Below are positions 18,836-29,160 of a stretch of 64,000 bases of DNA, piece by piece. The notes under the pieces are model-generated. The model was not told the origin of the DNA. It saw only the letters and a list, made by a program, of their open reading frames with translations, and made no database searches. The position numbers and the translations under genes were made by a program. Position 1 is the stretch's first letter. Every line of letters begins with the position of its first letter. The DNA comes from Opitutaceae bacterium (lineage in GTDB: Bacteria > Verrucomicrobiota > Verrucomicrobiia > Opitutales > Opitutaceae). Location of the stretch: the NCBI GenBank assembly GCA_028284235.1, contig JANQSC010000057.1:20655-84654 (forward strand), read 5' to 3'.

Positions 18836-19675
18836 ATGGATACTGGCGAAGACATTGTCTACCGGGTGCACGAACCCACACCCTTTCTAATACAATTTAC
18901 CGAAACGTTCGGCATCCGCTACTACGGACTCGCCTATATTCTGGGATTCGTCATCGGCGCCTGGCTGCTGAGCCGCTACTACAAAAAAGGCGTCTCGCCC
19001 TACAACCCAGCCCAGCAGTCCGACTTCTTCATCGCCCTGATCGTAGGCGTCGTCTGCGGCGGACGCATCGGCTACGTTCTTTTCTACGCGCCGGAAATCC
19101 TCCTCACCGAACCCTGGAAGATATTCTACGTCTGGGAAGGCGGCATGGCCAGCCACGGCGGCTTTATCGGCGTCGCCGCCGCGACGTTTTATATGGCTCG
19201 AAAGCACGGCCAATCGTTTTGGCTCACGGCCGACCTCGCCTGTTCGCTCGCTCCCGCTGGCTTGCTCTTCGGACGCATCGCCAACTACCTCAATGGCGAG
19301 CTATGGGGGAAAGTCAGCTACGTTCCCTGGGCGGTCCGATTCACCACCGACCCCGAAGGCGGAGCGGAGCCGCGACATCCGTCCCAGCTATACGAAGCCG
19401 GGCTCGAAGGGCTCGTCATGCTGATTTATTCGCAATTTCGAATCTGGAAAACACCCATTCTAAAAGAACGGCCCGGCACGCTGGTGGGCGAGTTCCTCCT
19501 CCTGTATTCAATTCTTCGTGTCGTTGGAGAACAGTTTCGCGAGCCCGACGAGGGGATCGAACTGATTCTCGGACTCAGCCGCGGTTCCGCCCTGTCGGTA
19601 CTGATGGGGGCTGCCGGACTCGCAATCATCGTGATGGCGAGAAAACGAAGCTCCCCAGAAAACGTTTCAGGCTAG
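18836..19675 (+). CDS. lgt: Prolipoprotein diacylglyceryl transferase
   Basis: 279 residues. Transfers diacylglycerol from phosphatidylglycerol to the lipobox Cys of prolipoproteins at the inner membrane. About seven hydrophobic segments; the Lgt signature is GLLFGRIANYLNGELWGKVS, with earlier VVCGGRIGYVLFY and EGGMASHGGFIGV, and later HPSQLYEAGLEGLVML. These hold the essential Arg, Asn, Glu and His residues of the family. It serves the several lipoproteins seen in this window. The stop codon overlaps that of the convergent pgpA in the palindrome CTAG. Confidence 0.96.
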   Translation: MDTGEDIVYRVHEPTPFLIQFTETFGIRYYGLAYILGFVIGAWLLSRYYKKGVSPYNPAQQSDFFIALIVGVVCGGRIGYVLFYAPEILLTEPWKIFYVWEGGMASHGGFIGVAAATFYMARKHGQSFWLTADLACSLAPAGLLFGRIANYLNGELWGKVSYVPWAVRFTTDPEGGAEPRHPSQLYEAGLEGLVMLIYSQFRIWKTPILKERPGTLVGEFLLLYSILRVVGEQFREPDEGIELILGLSRGSALSVLMGAAGLAIIVMARKRSSPENVSG

Positions 19676-20178
19676 AACCCCAACCAAAACCGCATCGCCA
19701 CATTGACCACGAAGCAAGTGGCGACGCCCGCGACGACATCGTCCGCAACCACGCCAAATCCGCCGTAGTAGCGCTGCAGTTTCTTGATTCCAAACGGCTT
19801 AAGAATATCGAATAGACGGAATGCGATAAACACGGCCGCAATCACAACCAATCCATGCCCCGCCGCGATGTAGGGCTTGAGTCCCAAAAAACAAATGGGG
19901 ATTGCGACCACCTCGTCGAGAACGATCTCCCCAGGGTCCACCTTCTTCAATCGCTTCTCCGCCTCGCCACAAATGCCAATCGCGAAATAGCAACTGGCAA
20001 CGATCAGGATCGCCCCGACGAAATTGCTAGTGAGATAGAACAAGAGAAAATACAACAAAACGCCCGCTGCCGACCCCCAGGTTCCCGGAGCCTTGAGTTT
20101 TCCGATGTTTCCAAGCGTCGCCAGCCCGACCACCACGTGTGTCGGCCAATAGCGAGGCCACTTAGGATTGCGAATCAT
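19672..20178 (-). CDS. pgpA: Phosphatidylglycerophosphatase A
   Basis: 168 residues from the ATG at 20178, which overlaps the pgsA stop codon (ATGA). The longer open frame upstream lies inside pgsA and is rejected. Removes phosphate from phosphatidylglycerophosphate to give phosphatidylglycerol. PgpA pattern: GNIGKLKAPGTWGSAAG near the N-terminus, KKVDPGEIVLDEVVAIPICF (acidic metal-binding residues), FRLFDILKPFGIKKLQRY, and GVVADDVVAGV close to the C-terminus. Four hydrophobic segments. Translational coupling to pgsA puts two successive phospholipid steps in one transcript. Confidence 0.93.
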   Translation of the reverse strand: MIRNPKWPRYWPTHVVVGLATLGNIGKLKAPGTWGSAAGVLLYFLLFYLTSNFVGAILIVASCYFAIGICGEAEKRLKKVDPGEIVLDEVVAIPICFLGLKPYIAAGHGLVVIAAVFIAFRLFDILKPFGIKKLQRYYGGFGVVADDVVAGVATCFVVNVAMRFWLGF

Positions 20179-20774
20179 GAGCGGTCGCCCCCATCGTCCA
20201 AAAAGACCAGTTCGCCGTACTTCTTGAAATACTTGGCGCCTGAATACAGTGTCATAAACACGCACAGCCAAAATAGAATCAATCCCGTCCAGTTCAGGAT
20301 GTTCGCCAATTGAAGCGTCCAATCGCTTCCCGATCCCGACAAATCGGCCCGAACCACGGCTTCCAGCAAAAAGGCGCCCACCGCTAGAATTTGCGTAACC
20401 GTTTTTTGCTTACCGGAACTTTCCGCCGCGACTACCACCCCCTTAGTCGCCGCCACAAGCCGCATTCCCGTTATCATGAACTCTCGCCCGAGGATCAAAA
20501 GCACCAGGAAGATGTGGATCTGACCGACATCGACCAACGCGATCATCAGCCCCAGCATCAGGATTTTGTCCGTCAAGGCGTCCATGAGGATGCCGAAATT
20601 CGAAACGAGCCCCTGCTTGCGGGCCACGTACCCGTCGAGCCAATCCGTCAACCCCGCGATGACGAACAAAACGAACGCCCCCGTCGCCGCCCAGGCGAAA
20701 TCCTCCCGCATCAGCCAAACGATGAGGAACATCAAAGGAATCCGCGAAAGAGTCAGGAGATTCGGCAAGTTCAT
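20175..20774 (-). CDS. pgsA: CDP-diacylglycerol-glycerol-3-phosphate 3-phosphatidyltransferase
   Basis: 199 residues. Makes phosphatidylglycerophosphate from CDP-diacylglycerol and glycerol 3-phosphate in the inner membrane. The CDP-alcohol phosphotransferase motif D-G-x2-A-R-x8-G-x3-D-x3-D is complete in DWLDGYVARKQGLVSNFGIL followed by MDALTDK. It opens MNLPNLLTLSRIPLMFLIVW, typical of PgsA. Several transmembrane segments. First gene of the coupled pair pgsA-pgpA, divergent from coaD with a 116-bp spacer. Confidence 0.95.
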   Translation of the reverse strand: MNLPNLLTLSRIPLMFLIVWLMREDFAWAATGAFVLFVIAGLTDWLDGYVARKQGLVSNFGILMDALTDKILMLGLMIALVDVGQIHIFLVLLILGREFMITGMRLVAATKGVVVAAESSGKQKTVTQILAVGAFLLEAVVRADLSGSGSDWTLQLANILNWTGLILFWLCVFMTLYSGAKYFKKYGELVFLDDGGDRS

Positions 20775-20890
20775 TCAGGCGCACTCAAAGAGCAAACATA
20801 GCGAAAGTAAAGCTTCGGTCGCCCTCATACTTGAAGAAGCAAACATTTCGTTGCAAATCCCGACCTCCTGGCTTTCCTCAAGAACGCCTT

Positions 20891-21376
20891 ATGAGAGTCT
20901 GCATCTATCCGGGCACCTTCGATCCCGTCACCCATGGACACCTCGACGTCCTCGAACGCGCTTGCCGCATGTTCGACCGCGTCATTGTCGCTATCGCCGA
21001 AAATCGGGACAAACAGCCGTTCTTCTCCGCGGAGGAGCGTCTCAAGCTAGTCAACGAAAACCTCGCCGACTACCCGACCGCGACTGCTCAGGTTTTCGAC
21101 GGTCTCCTCATCGACTTCGCCAAAGCGCAAGGAGCGTCCGTAATCATCCGTGGACTACGGGCGGTTTCCGACTTCGAGTTCGAGTTTCAAATGGCCAATA
21201 TGAACCGCCATCTCGGACCGGAAATCGAAACGACACTCGTCATGACCAAAGAGGGCTACAACTACACGAGCTCAACCTTGGTGAAACAAGTAGCCGAATA
21301 CGGCGCGGATGTCAGCGAATTCGTTCCCGCCAATGTTTACGCGGCCTTGAAACATCGGCTAGAGGAGTCGACTTAA
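20891..21376 (+). CDS. coaD: Phosphopantetheine adenylyltransferase
   Basis: 161 residues from the ATG at 20891, the length typical of the family; an in-frame ATG at 20831 would add an unrelated 20 residues. Adds AMP to 4'-phosphopantetheine in coenzyme A synthesis. Nucleotidyltransferase motif CIYPGTFDPVTHGHLDVLER contains the (T/H)xGH signature; VIIRGLRAVSDFEFEFQMAN and the ISSTLVK-type phrase NYTSSTLVKQVAEYG complete the pattern. Product use links to the ACP phosphopantetheine arm needed by the ketosynthase cluster at 40-44 kb. Confidence 0.96.
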   Translation: MRVCIYPGTFDPVTHGHLDVLERACRMFDRVIVAIAENRDKQPFFSAEERLKLVNENLADYPTATAQVFDGLLIDFAKAQGASVIIRGLRAVSDFEFEFQMANMNRHLGPEIETTLVMTKEGYNYTSSTLVKQVAEYGADVSEFVPANVYAALKHRLEEST

Positions 21377-21384
21377 AGGTCGAC

Positions 21385-22227
21385 CTAAGACGCTCGATCG
21401 CCTCGCGTATCCAGAATTTCCAGCAACTCGTGATACACCTGCGGGTTTGTCGCGATCGTCGCGTAGCCGCGAATCTCCGGCAACTCGTCCCGAGCGTCGT
21501 CTGCGAAAAAGCCGTAGCGAGCGCCCGCCTCCAGGGCGATCAGCTTGCCCGCCGCCAGGTCCCACGCCTTTATATCCTCCTCATAGTAGGCGTCGATCCG
21601 CCCGCAGGCCACCCAACAAAGATCGAAAGCGCAGGACCCCGATCGGCGGATGTCGCGACACCGACTGCGGACCGCCCCCAGCCGCCGAGCCAGACGGTCG
21701 ATCCCTTCCCATCCATGGGGAAATCCGGTAGCGACAAGCGAATTCTCCAATGAACTTGTCCCGCTAACTTGGATACGCTCGCCATTAAGAAACGCGCCGC
21801 CACCACGGGTCGCGGTAAACACCTCGCCCAGAGCAGGACAACTAACGACCCCCACTTGTATTCGACCGCCGACGCAAAACGCGATCGATATGCAAAATTG
21901 GAAATGCCCGCGAGCGTAGCCAACGGTCCCGTCGATCGGATCAATCACCCAAGTCGGTTCGACCAGATCGGGGCGAGCGGCAGCCGCCCCTTCCGATTCT
22001 TCCGTGAAAAACGCGTGCTCCGGAAATGCGGCTTGGATGCGCGCTCCGATCAACGCGCTCACCTCCAAATCCGCGGAAGTCACGAGCTCAACGCTCTCCT
22101 TAAAGTTCTGAGCGAGTTCGCCCGATTCTCGCAAGGCCAGCGCCCGCTCGCCCGCTTCCCGAGCTATCGACTGGGCGATGCTCAAAATTTCGTCGAGATC
22201 GTATTCATGCGATATCGATTCTTCCAT
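21385..22227 (-). CDS. Inositol monophosphatase-family phosphatase (SuhB/CysQ/HisN-like)
   Basis: 280 residues from the ATG at 22227; the frame continues upstream without family resemblance. Mg2+-dependent, Li+-sensitive phosphatase fold. Metal sites: AFFTEESEGA, VIDPIDGTVGYARGHFQFCI (DPIDGT motif at about residues 97-102) and IKAWDLAAGKLIALEAGARY near residue 220. It could act on inositol phosphate, 3'-phosphoadenosine 5'-phosphate or histidinol phosphate; the sequence seen here does not separate these. Convergent with coaD, separated by 8 bp. Confidence 0.88.
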   Translation of the reverse strand: MEESISHEYDLDEILSIAQSIAREAGERALALRESGELAQNFKESVELVTSADLEVSALIGARIQAAFPEHAFFTEESEGAAAARPDLVEPTWVIDPIDGTVGYARGHFQFCISIAFCVGGRIQVGVVSCPALGEVFTATRGGGAFLNGERIQVSGTSSLENSLVATGFPHGWEGIDRLARRLGAVRSRCRDIRRSGSCAFDLCWVACGRIDAYYEEDIKAWDLAAGKLIALEAGARYGFFADDARDELPEIRGYATIATNPQVYHELLEILDTRGDRAS

Positions 22228-22337
22228 AACGATATCGCTAATGCCTGGATACAGTCCCGCACGCCAGCGAATTATTCGCGCTGGCGAAGGTGGTGGATTT
22301 GCTTCGGTCTCGCATAAACCCACAACCTAGTAGGTGG

Positions 22338-22358
22338 AACGCGTCGTCTCGACGCGTT
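22338..22358. repeat. Perfect 9-bp hairpin in palindromic spacer
   Basis: AACGCGTCG (22338-22346), loop TCT, CGACGCGTT (22350-22358). It lies in the 151 bp between the response regulator stop and the phosphatase start, both on the minus strand. There is no T-tract, so it may be a repeat unit or an mRNA-stabilising stem. The upstream TAGTAGGT recalls the GGTAGG edge of the palindrome at 51009. Confidence 0.5.
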
Positions 22359-22378
22359 TTCCGCAGCAGGCACTGAAG

Positions 22379-22750
22379 CTACGCCGTTTTCTGATGCAGC
22401 AGCGAATCCAGTTCCCGACCCATGTCCACGCAACTGAACGGCTTGTGGAAATAGCCTGCAAAGCCTTCTTTTACGCTGTCCGATCGCGTTACGTTCGGAC
22501 TCCCCGTCATGAGAATCACCGGCGTTTCGGAATCGTTCGATTTGATCGTCTCCATTATATCCGAACCCGTGCCATCGACGAGATTGTAGTCGGTTATCAA
22601 GGCGTCGAAACGCCCCGGACTTCTGGCAATGAGTTCAATCGCTTCCTCCACCGATCCCGCTCCGGTTACCGAGTAACCCATCATCGACAAGACGTTCTCC
22701 ATCATCGACAAAATCATCGGCTCGTCGTCGACCACTAGTATTTCTTCCAT
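22379..22750 (-). CDS. Single-domain response regulator (CheY-like receiver)
   Basis: 123 residues, a lone receiver domain with no output domain. Acidic pocket in EEILVVDDEPMIL (Asp7-Asp8 area), phospho-acceptor Asp in DALITDYNLVDGTG (about residue 52), Thr in VILMTGSP, and the conserved Lys in GYFHKPFS. Preceded by a good ribosome site (GGGAGG). No histidine kinase adjoins, so its partner is unknown. It probably works through protein-protein contact or in a phosphorelay. Upstream (22751-22980) is a non-coding spacer towards groEL's terminator. Confidence 0.93.
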   Translation of the reverse strand: MEEILVVDDEPMILSMMENVLSMMGYSVTGAGSVEEAIELIARSPGRFDALITDYNLVDGTGSDIMETIKSNDSETPVILMTGSPNVTRSDSVKEGFAGYFHKPFSCVDMGRELDSLLHQKTA

Positions 22751-22982
22751 TCGTTCCTCCCTTCCCCACAGACTGCAAAATCCTTCGCCTGTTGCTTCTT
22801 ATAACGAATAACACACGCGTATGGATTCCAAATAGGACAACAAGAAACCGAATTTGCTCCCTTTCACATTATTCTGACAGATTGGCAATGCTGTCCATAA
22901 CCCGTTCATATTGAGTGCATTCCCGTGTCCACATGAGGGCGAAAGCGAGCGAATGGATGCAAACACAGGACCGCTTGGAAAA

Positions 22983-23017
22983 TAAAAAAGCGGCCTCCCA
23001 CAAGGGAAGGCCGCTTC
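22983..23017 (-). terminator. Rho-independent terminator of groEL
   Basis: On the minus strand AAGCGGCCTTCCC pairs with GGGAGGCCGCTT across a TTGT loop (one bulged base), followed by a run of six T. It lies about 40 nt after the groEL stop codon. It is the clearest intrinsic terminator in the window. Confidence 0.9.
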
Positions 23018-23055
23018 GAAATCAAATAATAAATACTAGCGTAGTGAGCTGTGGA

Positions 23056-24705
<1,650 letters not shown>

Positions 24706-24745
24706 TTAAATACTATTGGTTGATATTGATTGGTTCGCGTCGGGC

Positions 24746-25054
24746 TTACGACTCGATCACGCCGAGGATGTCGTCCTCGCGGACCAAGAGGTAGTTTTCG
24801 CCGTCGATCTTGACTTCGGTTCCGCCGTACTTGCTCGTGAGGACGCGGTCGCCGACCTTCACATTAAATGGGACCGCGTTGCCGTCCCCGTCCTTGGCGC
24901 CGGTGCCGAGGGCGATGACTTCAGCCTCTTGAGGCTTTTCCTTAGCGGAATCCGGAATGATGATACCACCCCGAACTTGTTCGTCTTCGTCGACGTGCTT
25001 GATCAGCACGCGATCTCCTAGAGGTTTTACTTTTACTGATGTTGATGCGCTCAT
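24746..25054 (-). CDS. groES: 10-kDa co-chaperonin GroES
   Basis: 102 residues. Forms the lid of the GroEL chamber. [20 protein letters not shown] starts the fold; the mobile loop [20 protein letters not shown] and the end segment [20 protein letters not shown] match the family. An N-terminal five-residue extension (MSAST) is seen. It lies 109 bp after dnaK and 52 bp before groEL, on the same strand. Confidence 0.97.
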   Translation of the reverse strand: MSASTSVKVKPLGDRVLIKHVDEDEQVRGGIIIPDSAKEKPQEAEVIALGTGAKDGDGNAVPFNVKVGDRVLTSKYGGTEVKIDGENYLLVREDDILGVIES

Positions 25055-25112
25055 GATTGAGTTTATTTTACTAGATAGTTTTGATTAGACAGATTTTGTT
25101 ATCACTAAGACC

Positions 25113-25149
25113 CGAACCCCGCGCTCGACGATCGCGTTAACGGGGCTCG
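25113..25149 (-). terminator. Hairpin in the dnaK-groES spacer, possible attenuator
   Basis: On the minus strand CGAGCCCCG (25149-25141) pairs with CGGGGTTCG (25121-25113), with one G-U pair. It falls just after the dnaK stop codon and 59 bp before groES. No T-run follows, so it may reduce read-through, protect the 3' end, or mark a processing site. Confidence 0.4.
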
Positions 25150-25163
25150 AAATTGTTCGTCGC

Positions 25164-27125
25164 CTACTTCTTGTCGTCGTCTTCAACAACTTCGAAGTCG
25201 GCATCCACGACGTCAGCCGGCTTGGGCTCGCTCGAAGCCGAATCCGCGTCGCCCGCAGGCTGCTGAGGAGGAGGTCCGCCAGCGGCGCCGGCCATGTCCT
25301 CCATGTTGGGCATCCCGCCATCCGCGGCAGCCGCCTGATAGAGATCCGCTCCGAGCTTGTTCAAGTCTTCCAACGCTTTCTTGATCGCGTCGGGATCTTC
25401 CGACTCGAGCGCTTTCTTCGCATCCGCGACGCCCGCCTCGATTGGAGCCTTCTTGTCCTCGGGAAGCTTATCGCCCGCCTCGCCCAGCATCTTCTCCATC
25501 TGGTAGATGGTACTATCGAGCTGATTCCGGTTTTCGACGCGCTCCTTGAGCTTCTTGTCTTCCTCGGCGTGGAGCTCCGCTTCCTTGGTCATCTTCTCGA
25601 TGTCTTCTTCGGATAGTCCGCCGGAGCCGGTGATCGTGATGTGCTGATCCTTGCCCGTGCCTTTGTCCTTGGCGGAAACATTGAGAATACCGTTGGCGTC
25701 GATGTCGAAGGTCACTTCGATTTGCGGCGTTCCGCGCGGCGCGGGAGGAATGCCGTCCAAGTGGAACGTTCCGAGAACCTTATTGTCCGTCGCCATGGGG
25801 CGCTCGCCTTGAAGGACCTTGATCTCAACCGACGGCTGATTGTCGGCATAGGTCGAAAATGTTTGCGACTTTTTTGCGGGAATTGTCGTGTTTCTCGGTA
25901 TCATAGCAGTGGATACACCACCCGCGGTTTCAATCCCAAGCGTCAGCGGCGTTACGTCGAGAAGCAGCACGTCACGCACGTCCCCCTTGAGCACCGCTCC
26001 CTGGATACCGGCGCCAATGGCGACGACTTCGTCCGGATTCACCCCTTGGTGAGGTTTCTTGCCGGCAAGCTCTTCCGCAATCTCGACGACCTTCGGCATA
26101 CGGGTCATGCCGCCGACGAGGACGAGTTCGTTGATTTCCGACGCGGACAGGTCCGCGTCTTTCAAGCAATTTTCAAACGGAACGCGGCAGCGAGCGAAGA
26201 GATCGTCGGTGATCTGCTCGAGTTTCGCGCGGGTCAGTTGAATGTTCAAGTGCTTCGGACCCGTCGCGTCCGCGGTGATGAACGGCAAGTTCACGTCGAA
26301 CGTCGTTGCCGAAGACAGGGCGATCTTCGCCTTCTCGCCTTCTTCCTTGAGGCGCTGCAGAGCCATGGGATCGCTTTTCAGATCGATTCCATTTTCGCTC
26401 TTAAATTCGTCTACCATCCAATCGATGATGGCCTGGTCCCAGTTGTCGCCACCTAGCATGGTGTCGCCGTTGGTCGCTTTAACTTCGAAAACGCCATCAC
26501 CGATTTCAAGAATCGAGACGTCGAAGGTGCCTCCACCCAAGTCGAAAACCGAGATTTTCTCGTCGCTCTTCTTGTCGAGCCCGTACGCGAGCGACGCGGC
26601 AGTAGGCTCGTTGATAATACGGAGCACGTCGAGCCCCGCAATCTTGCCGGCGTCTTTCGTCGCCTGGCGCTGGCTATCGTTGAAGTATGCGGGAACTGTG
26701 ATCACCGCCTCGGTGATCGTTTCTCCAAGATACGCTTCCGCGTCGGCCTTGAGCTTGGCGAGTACGAAGGACGCAATCTGCTGAGGAGCGAACTGCTCGG
26801 TTTTGTCCCCCACCTGGCACTCTATAATCGCGTCGCCATTGTCCGCTTCGACAATCGCGTACGGAATGCTTTCCGCCTCCGAAACGACCTCGGAATATTT
26901 CCGTCCAATCAGTCGCTTGGCCGAGAAGATGGTATTTTTCGGGTTGGTTACCGCCTGCCGCTTGGCAGCCTGGCCGACCAGCCTTTCACCAGTCTTTGTA
27001 AACGCCACGATCGACGGAGTCGTGCGAGCGCCTTCCGCATTCGGCACAACGACCGGCTCATCGCCGTCCATTACTGCCATGCAGGAATTAGTAGTACCTA
27101 AATCAATTCCGAGTACGCGTCCCAT
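25164..27125 (-). CDS. dnaK: Hsp70 chaperone DnaK
   Basis: 653 residues. The ATPase half begins [20 protein letters not shown] and includes [40 protein letters not shown] and [20 protein letters not shown]. The substrate domain starts near residue 390 with [20 protein letters not shown], then a helical lid. The tail is Pro/Ala/Gly-rich and ends in acidic residues ([13 protein letters not shown]), close to the usual EEVxD-like end. grpE and dnaJ are not adjacent. Just upstream lies a tRNA-like stretch (27126-27165), which would be the 5' leader of this mRNA. Confidence 0.98.
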   Translation of the reverse strand: MGRVLGIDLGTTNSCMAVMDGDEPVVVPNAEGARTTPSIVAFTKTGERLVGQAAKRQAVTNPKNTIFSAKRLIGRKYSEVVSEAESIPYAIVEADNGDAIIECQVGDKTEQFAPQQIASFVLAKLKADAEAYLGETITEAVITVPAYFNDSQRQATKDAGKIAGLDVLRIINEPTAASLAYGLDKKSDEKISVFDLGGGTFDVSILEIGDGVFEVKATNGDTMLGGDNWDQAIIDWMVDEFKSENGIDLKSDPMALQRLKEEGEKAKIALSSATTFDVNLPFITADATGPKHLNIQLTRAKLEQITDDLFARCRVPFENCLKDADLSASEINELVLVGGMTRMPKVVEIAEELAGKKPHQGVNPDEVVAIGAGIQGAVLKGDVRDVLLLDVTPLTLGIETAGGVSTAMIPRNTTIPAKKSQTFSTYADNQPSVEIKVLQGERPMATDNKVLGTFHLDGIPPAPRGTPQIEVTFDIDANGILNVSAKDKGTGKDQHITITGSGGLSEEDIEKMTKEAELHAEEDKKLKERVENRNQLDSTIYQMEKMLGEAGDKLPEDKKAPIEAGVADAKKALESEDPDAIKKALEDLNKLGADLYQAAAADGGMPNMEDMAGAAGGPPPQQPAGDADSASSEPKPADVVDADFEVVEDDDKK

Positions 27126-27165
27126 GCCACCGCCCCAGCAAGGGGCATACCAGCTGAGCTAAAAA
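27126..27165 (-). other. tRNA-like fragment in dnaK leader (D-arm and anticodon-arm remnant)
   Basis: On the minus strand, directly before the dnaK ATG, the 15-mer TTAGCTCAGCTGGTA equals the consensus of tRNA positions ~7-21. It is followed by TGCCC-CTTGCTG-GGGCG, a 5-bp stem (one G-T pair) with a 7-nt loop that has T at position 33 and TGC as the anticodon (alanine). The 3' half of the D-stem, the acceptor stem and the T-arm are missing, so this cannot be a working tRNA. Degenerate remnant or coincidence. Confidence 0.45.
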
Positions 27166-27337
27166 CAGATTAACCTCTTAATCAACAGTAACTTAAACTC
27201 ATTTTCAGCTAACGGGATCGCCCAAGATCGAGCCAATCGCCAGTCAGAATGTCACAGTTTGTGTCACACCTTCGATGACCTGGGACATCCGAGTGACACA
27301 TTCGCCCCTAGTATTCGGGCGGCAGCGATAGAGAGAT
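27166..27337. other. Spacer between polX and dnaK with inverted repeats
   Basis: AT-rich part (27166-27220) near dnaK probably holds its promoter; no box could be assigned with confidence. TGTGTCAC (27260-27267) and GTGACACA (27293-27300) form a perfect 8-bp inverted repeat with a 25-nt spacer, and CGCCC/GGGCG (27303-27321) a small stem after polX. The first could be a regulator site, the second a weak polX terminator. Confidence 0.35.
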
Positions 27338-29089
27338 TTATCCCTTCAAATGGGGCCGTTTCCGGGCCAACACCTCGACGACCTCTGGCAAAGACAGCGT
27401 GTTGACAACGTTTTCCGCGGTCAGCCAACCTTTGCGAGCAACATTCACGCCGGCTTCCACAAAGTCGAAATGCTCCGGCGCGTGGGCATCTGGATTGATA
27501 CTCGTCGCCAAACCCTTCTCCGCCGCCTTTCTCCAAAACCGCCAGTCCATGTCCAGCCGATACGGATTCGCGTTCAATTCTATAATCACATCGTTCGCGA
27601 TCGCTGCATCGACTATTTTATGAGTGTCCACCGAGTACGGCTCCCGCCTCAAAAGGAGTCGTCCCGTTAGATGCCCCAGCATCGTCGTCGCTGGGTTTTC
27701 GATCGCTCGAATGATCCGGGCGCTCATTTCCTCTTCCGACTGTGAAAACGACGAGTGAATCGAAGCGACCACGTAGTCCAGTTTCATCAATATCGACTCA
27801 TCGATATCGAGCGACCCATCCGGAAGAATGTCGCACTCGTTACCAGAGAACACATGCGTCGAAAGCCGCTTCGACGCATTCAGTTCTTCAATACGTTCAA
27901 TCTGTTCCAGCAATCGCTCCTCATCGAGTCCATTGGCTTGGAAACTGGCTTTGGAATGATCCGCGACACCCCAGTACTCCCAGCCGCGCGCCTGCGCCGC
28001 CTCGGTCATCTCCTCCAAACTGGCGCGACCATCGCTGGAGGTCGTGTGATTGTGAAACGTCCCTTTGAGATCCGAAACTTCCAGCAGTTCCGGAAACCCG
28101 TCCGATTCCGCCGCTTCCAATTCGCCCAGCCCTTCGCGCAACTCCGGTGGGACAAACTGCAAGTCCAAGTGCTTGAAAATATCCTCCTCGCTATCCGCCT
28201 TCAGGCTACTCTCCTCGAAACTCTCCGCGTCGACGGATTTCAGTCCCCACTCGCTCAAGCTGTATCCACGCGACAATGCGCGCTGGCGCAACAACACATT
28301 GTGGTCCTTCGATCCGGTGAAGTGGTGCAACGCGAAACTGAATTGCTCCGAAGGCACCACTCTCAAGTCCGCTTGCAGTCCGCTTTCGAAACGCACGCTC
28401 GCCTTAGTGTCCCCTTTCGCCGTGACCTCGCGGATATTGTCCTGAGCGACAAACCAATCCATAACGGGCCCAGGGTTCGAGGACGCCACAATGAAATCCA
28501 AGTCGCCCACGTGCTCCCGCTTGCGACGAAAACTCCCCGCGTGCGACGCCCGCTCCACTTCGGGCAACGCCTGCAGGCCCTCCAAAATTGGTTCCGCCAC
28601 TGCTCGAGCGTTCCACCAAAGATGACGCTTTCCGTAGGCTTCCCGGTTCTTGATTCCCTCGGCAATCTTGTCCTGCGACTTCTTCCCGAATCCCTTGAGT
28701 TCCGCTACGCGATTCGCCTCGCAGGCCTCCTGCAACTCCTCGATCGACGACACACCCAAAATCTCGTGGAGCGACTTGATCTTCTTCGCTCCCAAACCCG
28801 GTATTTCGAGCATGGATACAATTCCCGGATCCACCGACGCTTTCAACTTCTCGTAGAACTCGAGCGAACCCGTTTTTGCCAAGGTTTCAATCTTCTCTAC
28901 CAGCGCTTTTCCAAAACCAGGCACGTCGCCCAAAGTTCCTTCCTCAATCAGCGTATCGAGATCTTCCTCCAAAGTCTCCAGTTTTCGAGCGCCATTGGAA
29001 TACGCCCGTATCTTGAACGGGTTCTCCCCTTTGAGCTCAAGCAGCGTAGCGATTTCGTTAAGAACGTCCGCGATTTCCCGTTTGTTCAT
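27338..29089 (-). CDS. polX: Family X DNA polymerase with PHP domain
   Basis: 583 residues. The N-terminal 8-kDa-like helical and helix-hairpin-helix part ([40 protein letters not shown]) is followed by the nucleotidyltransferase palm with [14 protein letters not shown] (metal Asp pair) at about residues 190-200. The C-terminal PHP domain begins [20 protein letters not shown] and contains [33 protein letters not shown] and [12 protein letters not shown], i.e. the usual metal ligands. PolX enzymes act in gap filling and base-excision repair; the PHP part supplies 3'-5' exonuclease or AP-endonuclease activity in studied bacteria. It stands alone, 72 bp downstream of menE's 3' end on the same strand. 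Confidence 0.95.
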   Translation of the reverse strand: MNKREIADVLNEIATLLELKGENPFKIRAYSNGARKLETLEEDLDTLIEEGTLGDVPGFGKALVEKIETLAKTGSLEFYEKLKASVDPGIVSMLEIPGLGAKKIKSLHEILGVSSIEELQEACEANRVAELKGFGKKSQDKIAEGIKNREAYGKRHLWWNARAVAEPILEGLQALPEVERASHAGSFRRKREHVGDLDFIVASSNPGPVMDWFVAQDNIREVTAKGDTKASVRFESGLQADLRVVPSEQFSFALHHFTGSKDHNVLLRQRALSRGYSLSEWGLKSVDAESFEESSLKADSEEDIFKHLDLQFVPPELREGLGELEAAESDGFPELLEVSDLKGTFHNHTTSSDGRASLEEMTEAAQARGWEYWGVADHSKASFQANGLDEERLLEQIERIEELNASKRLSTHVFSGNECDILPDGSLDIDESILMKLDYVVASIHSSFSQSEEEMSARIIRAIENPATTMLGHLTGRLLLRREPYSVDTHKIVDAAIANDVIIELNANPYRLDMDWRFWRKAAEKGLATSINPDAHAPEHFDFVEAGVNVARKGWLTAENVVNTLSLPEVVEVLARKRPHLKG

Positions 29090-29160
29090 AGTTCGTTTCT
29101 ATCAGCCTCTCGCAAACGCCACCCTGGAAAACACCCGCGTTTAGGTCCAACTCTTTTTCC

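Noticed and set aside
25055..25163. CIRCE/HrcA operator before groES
   Set aside because: No TTAGCACTC-N9-GAGTGCTAA or close variant in the spacer or upstream of dnaK.
27126..27165. Functional tRNA-Ala gene
   Set aside because: Acceptor stem, 3' half of the D-stem and T-arm are missing, and dnaK begins immediately after.
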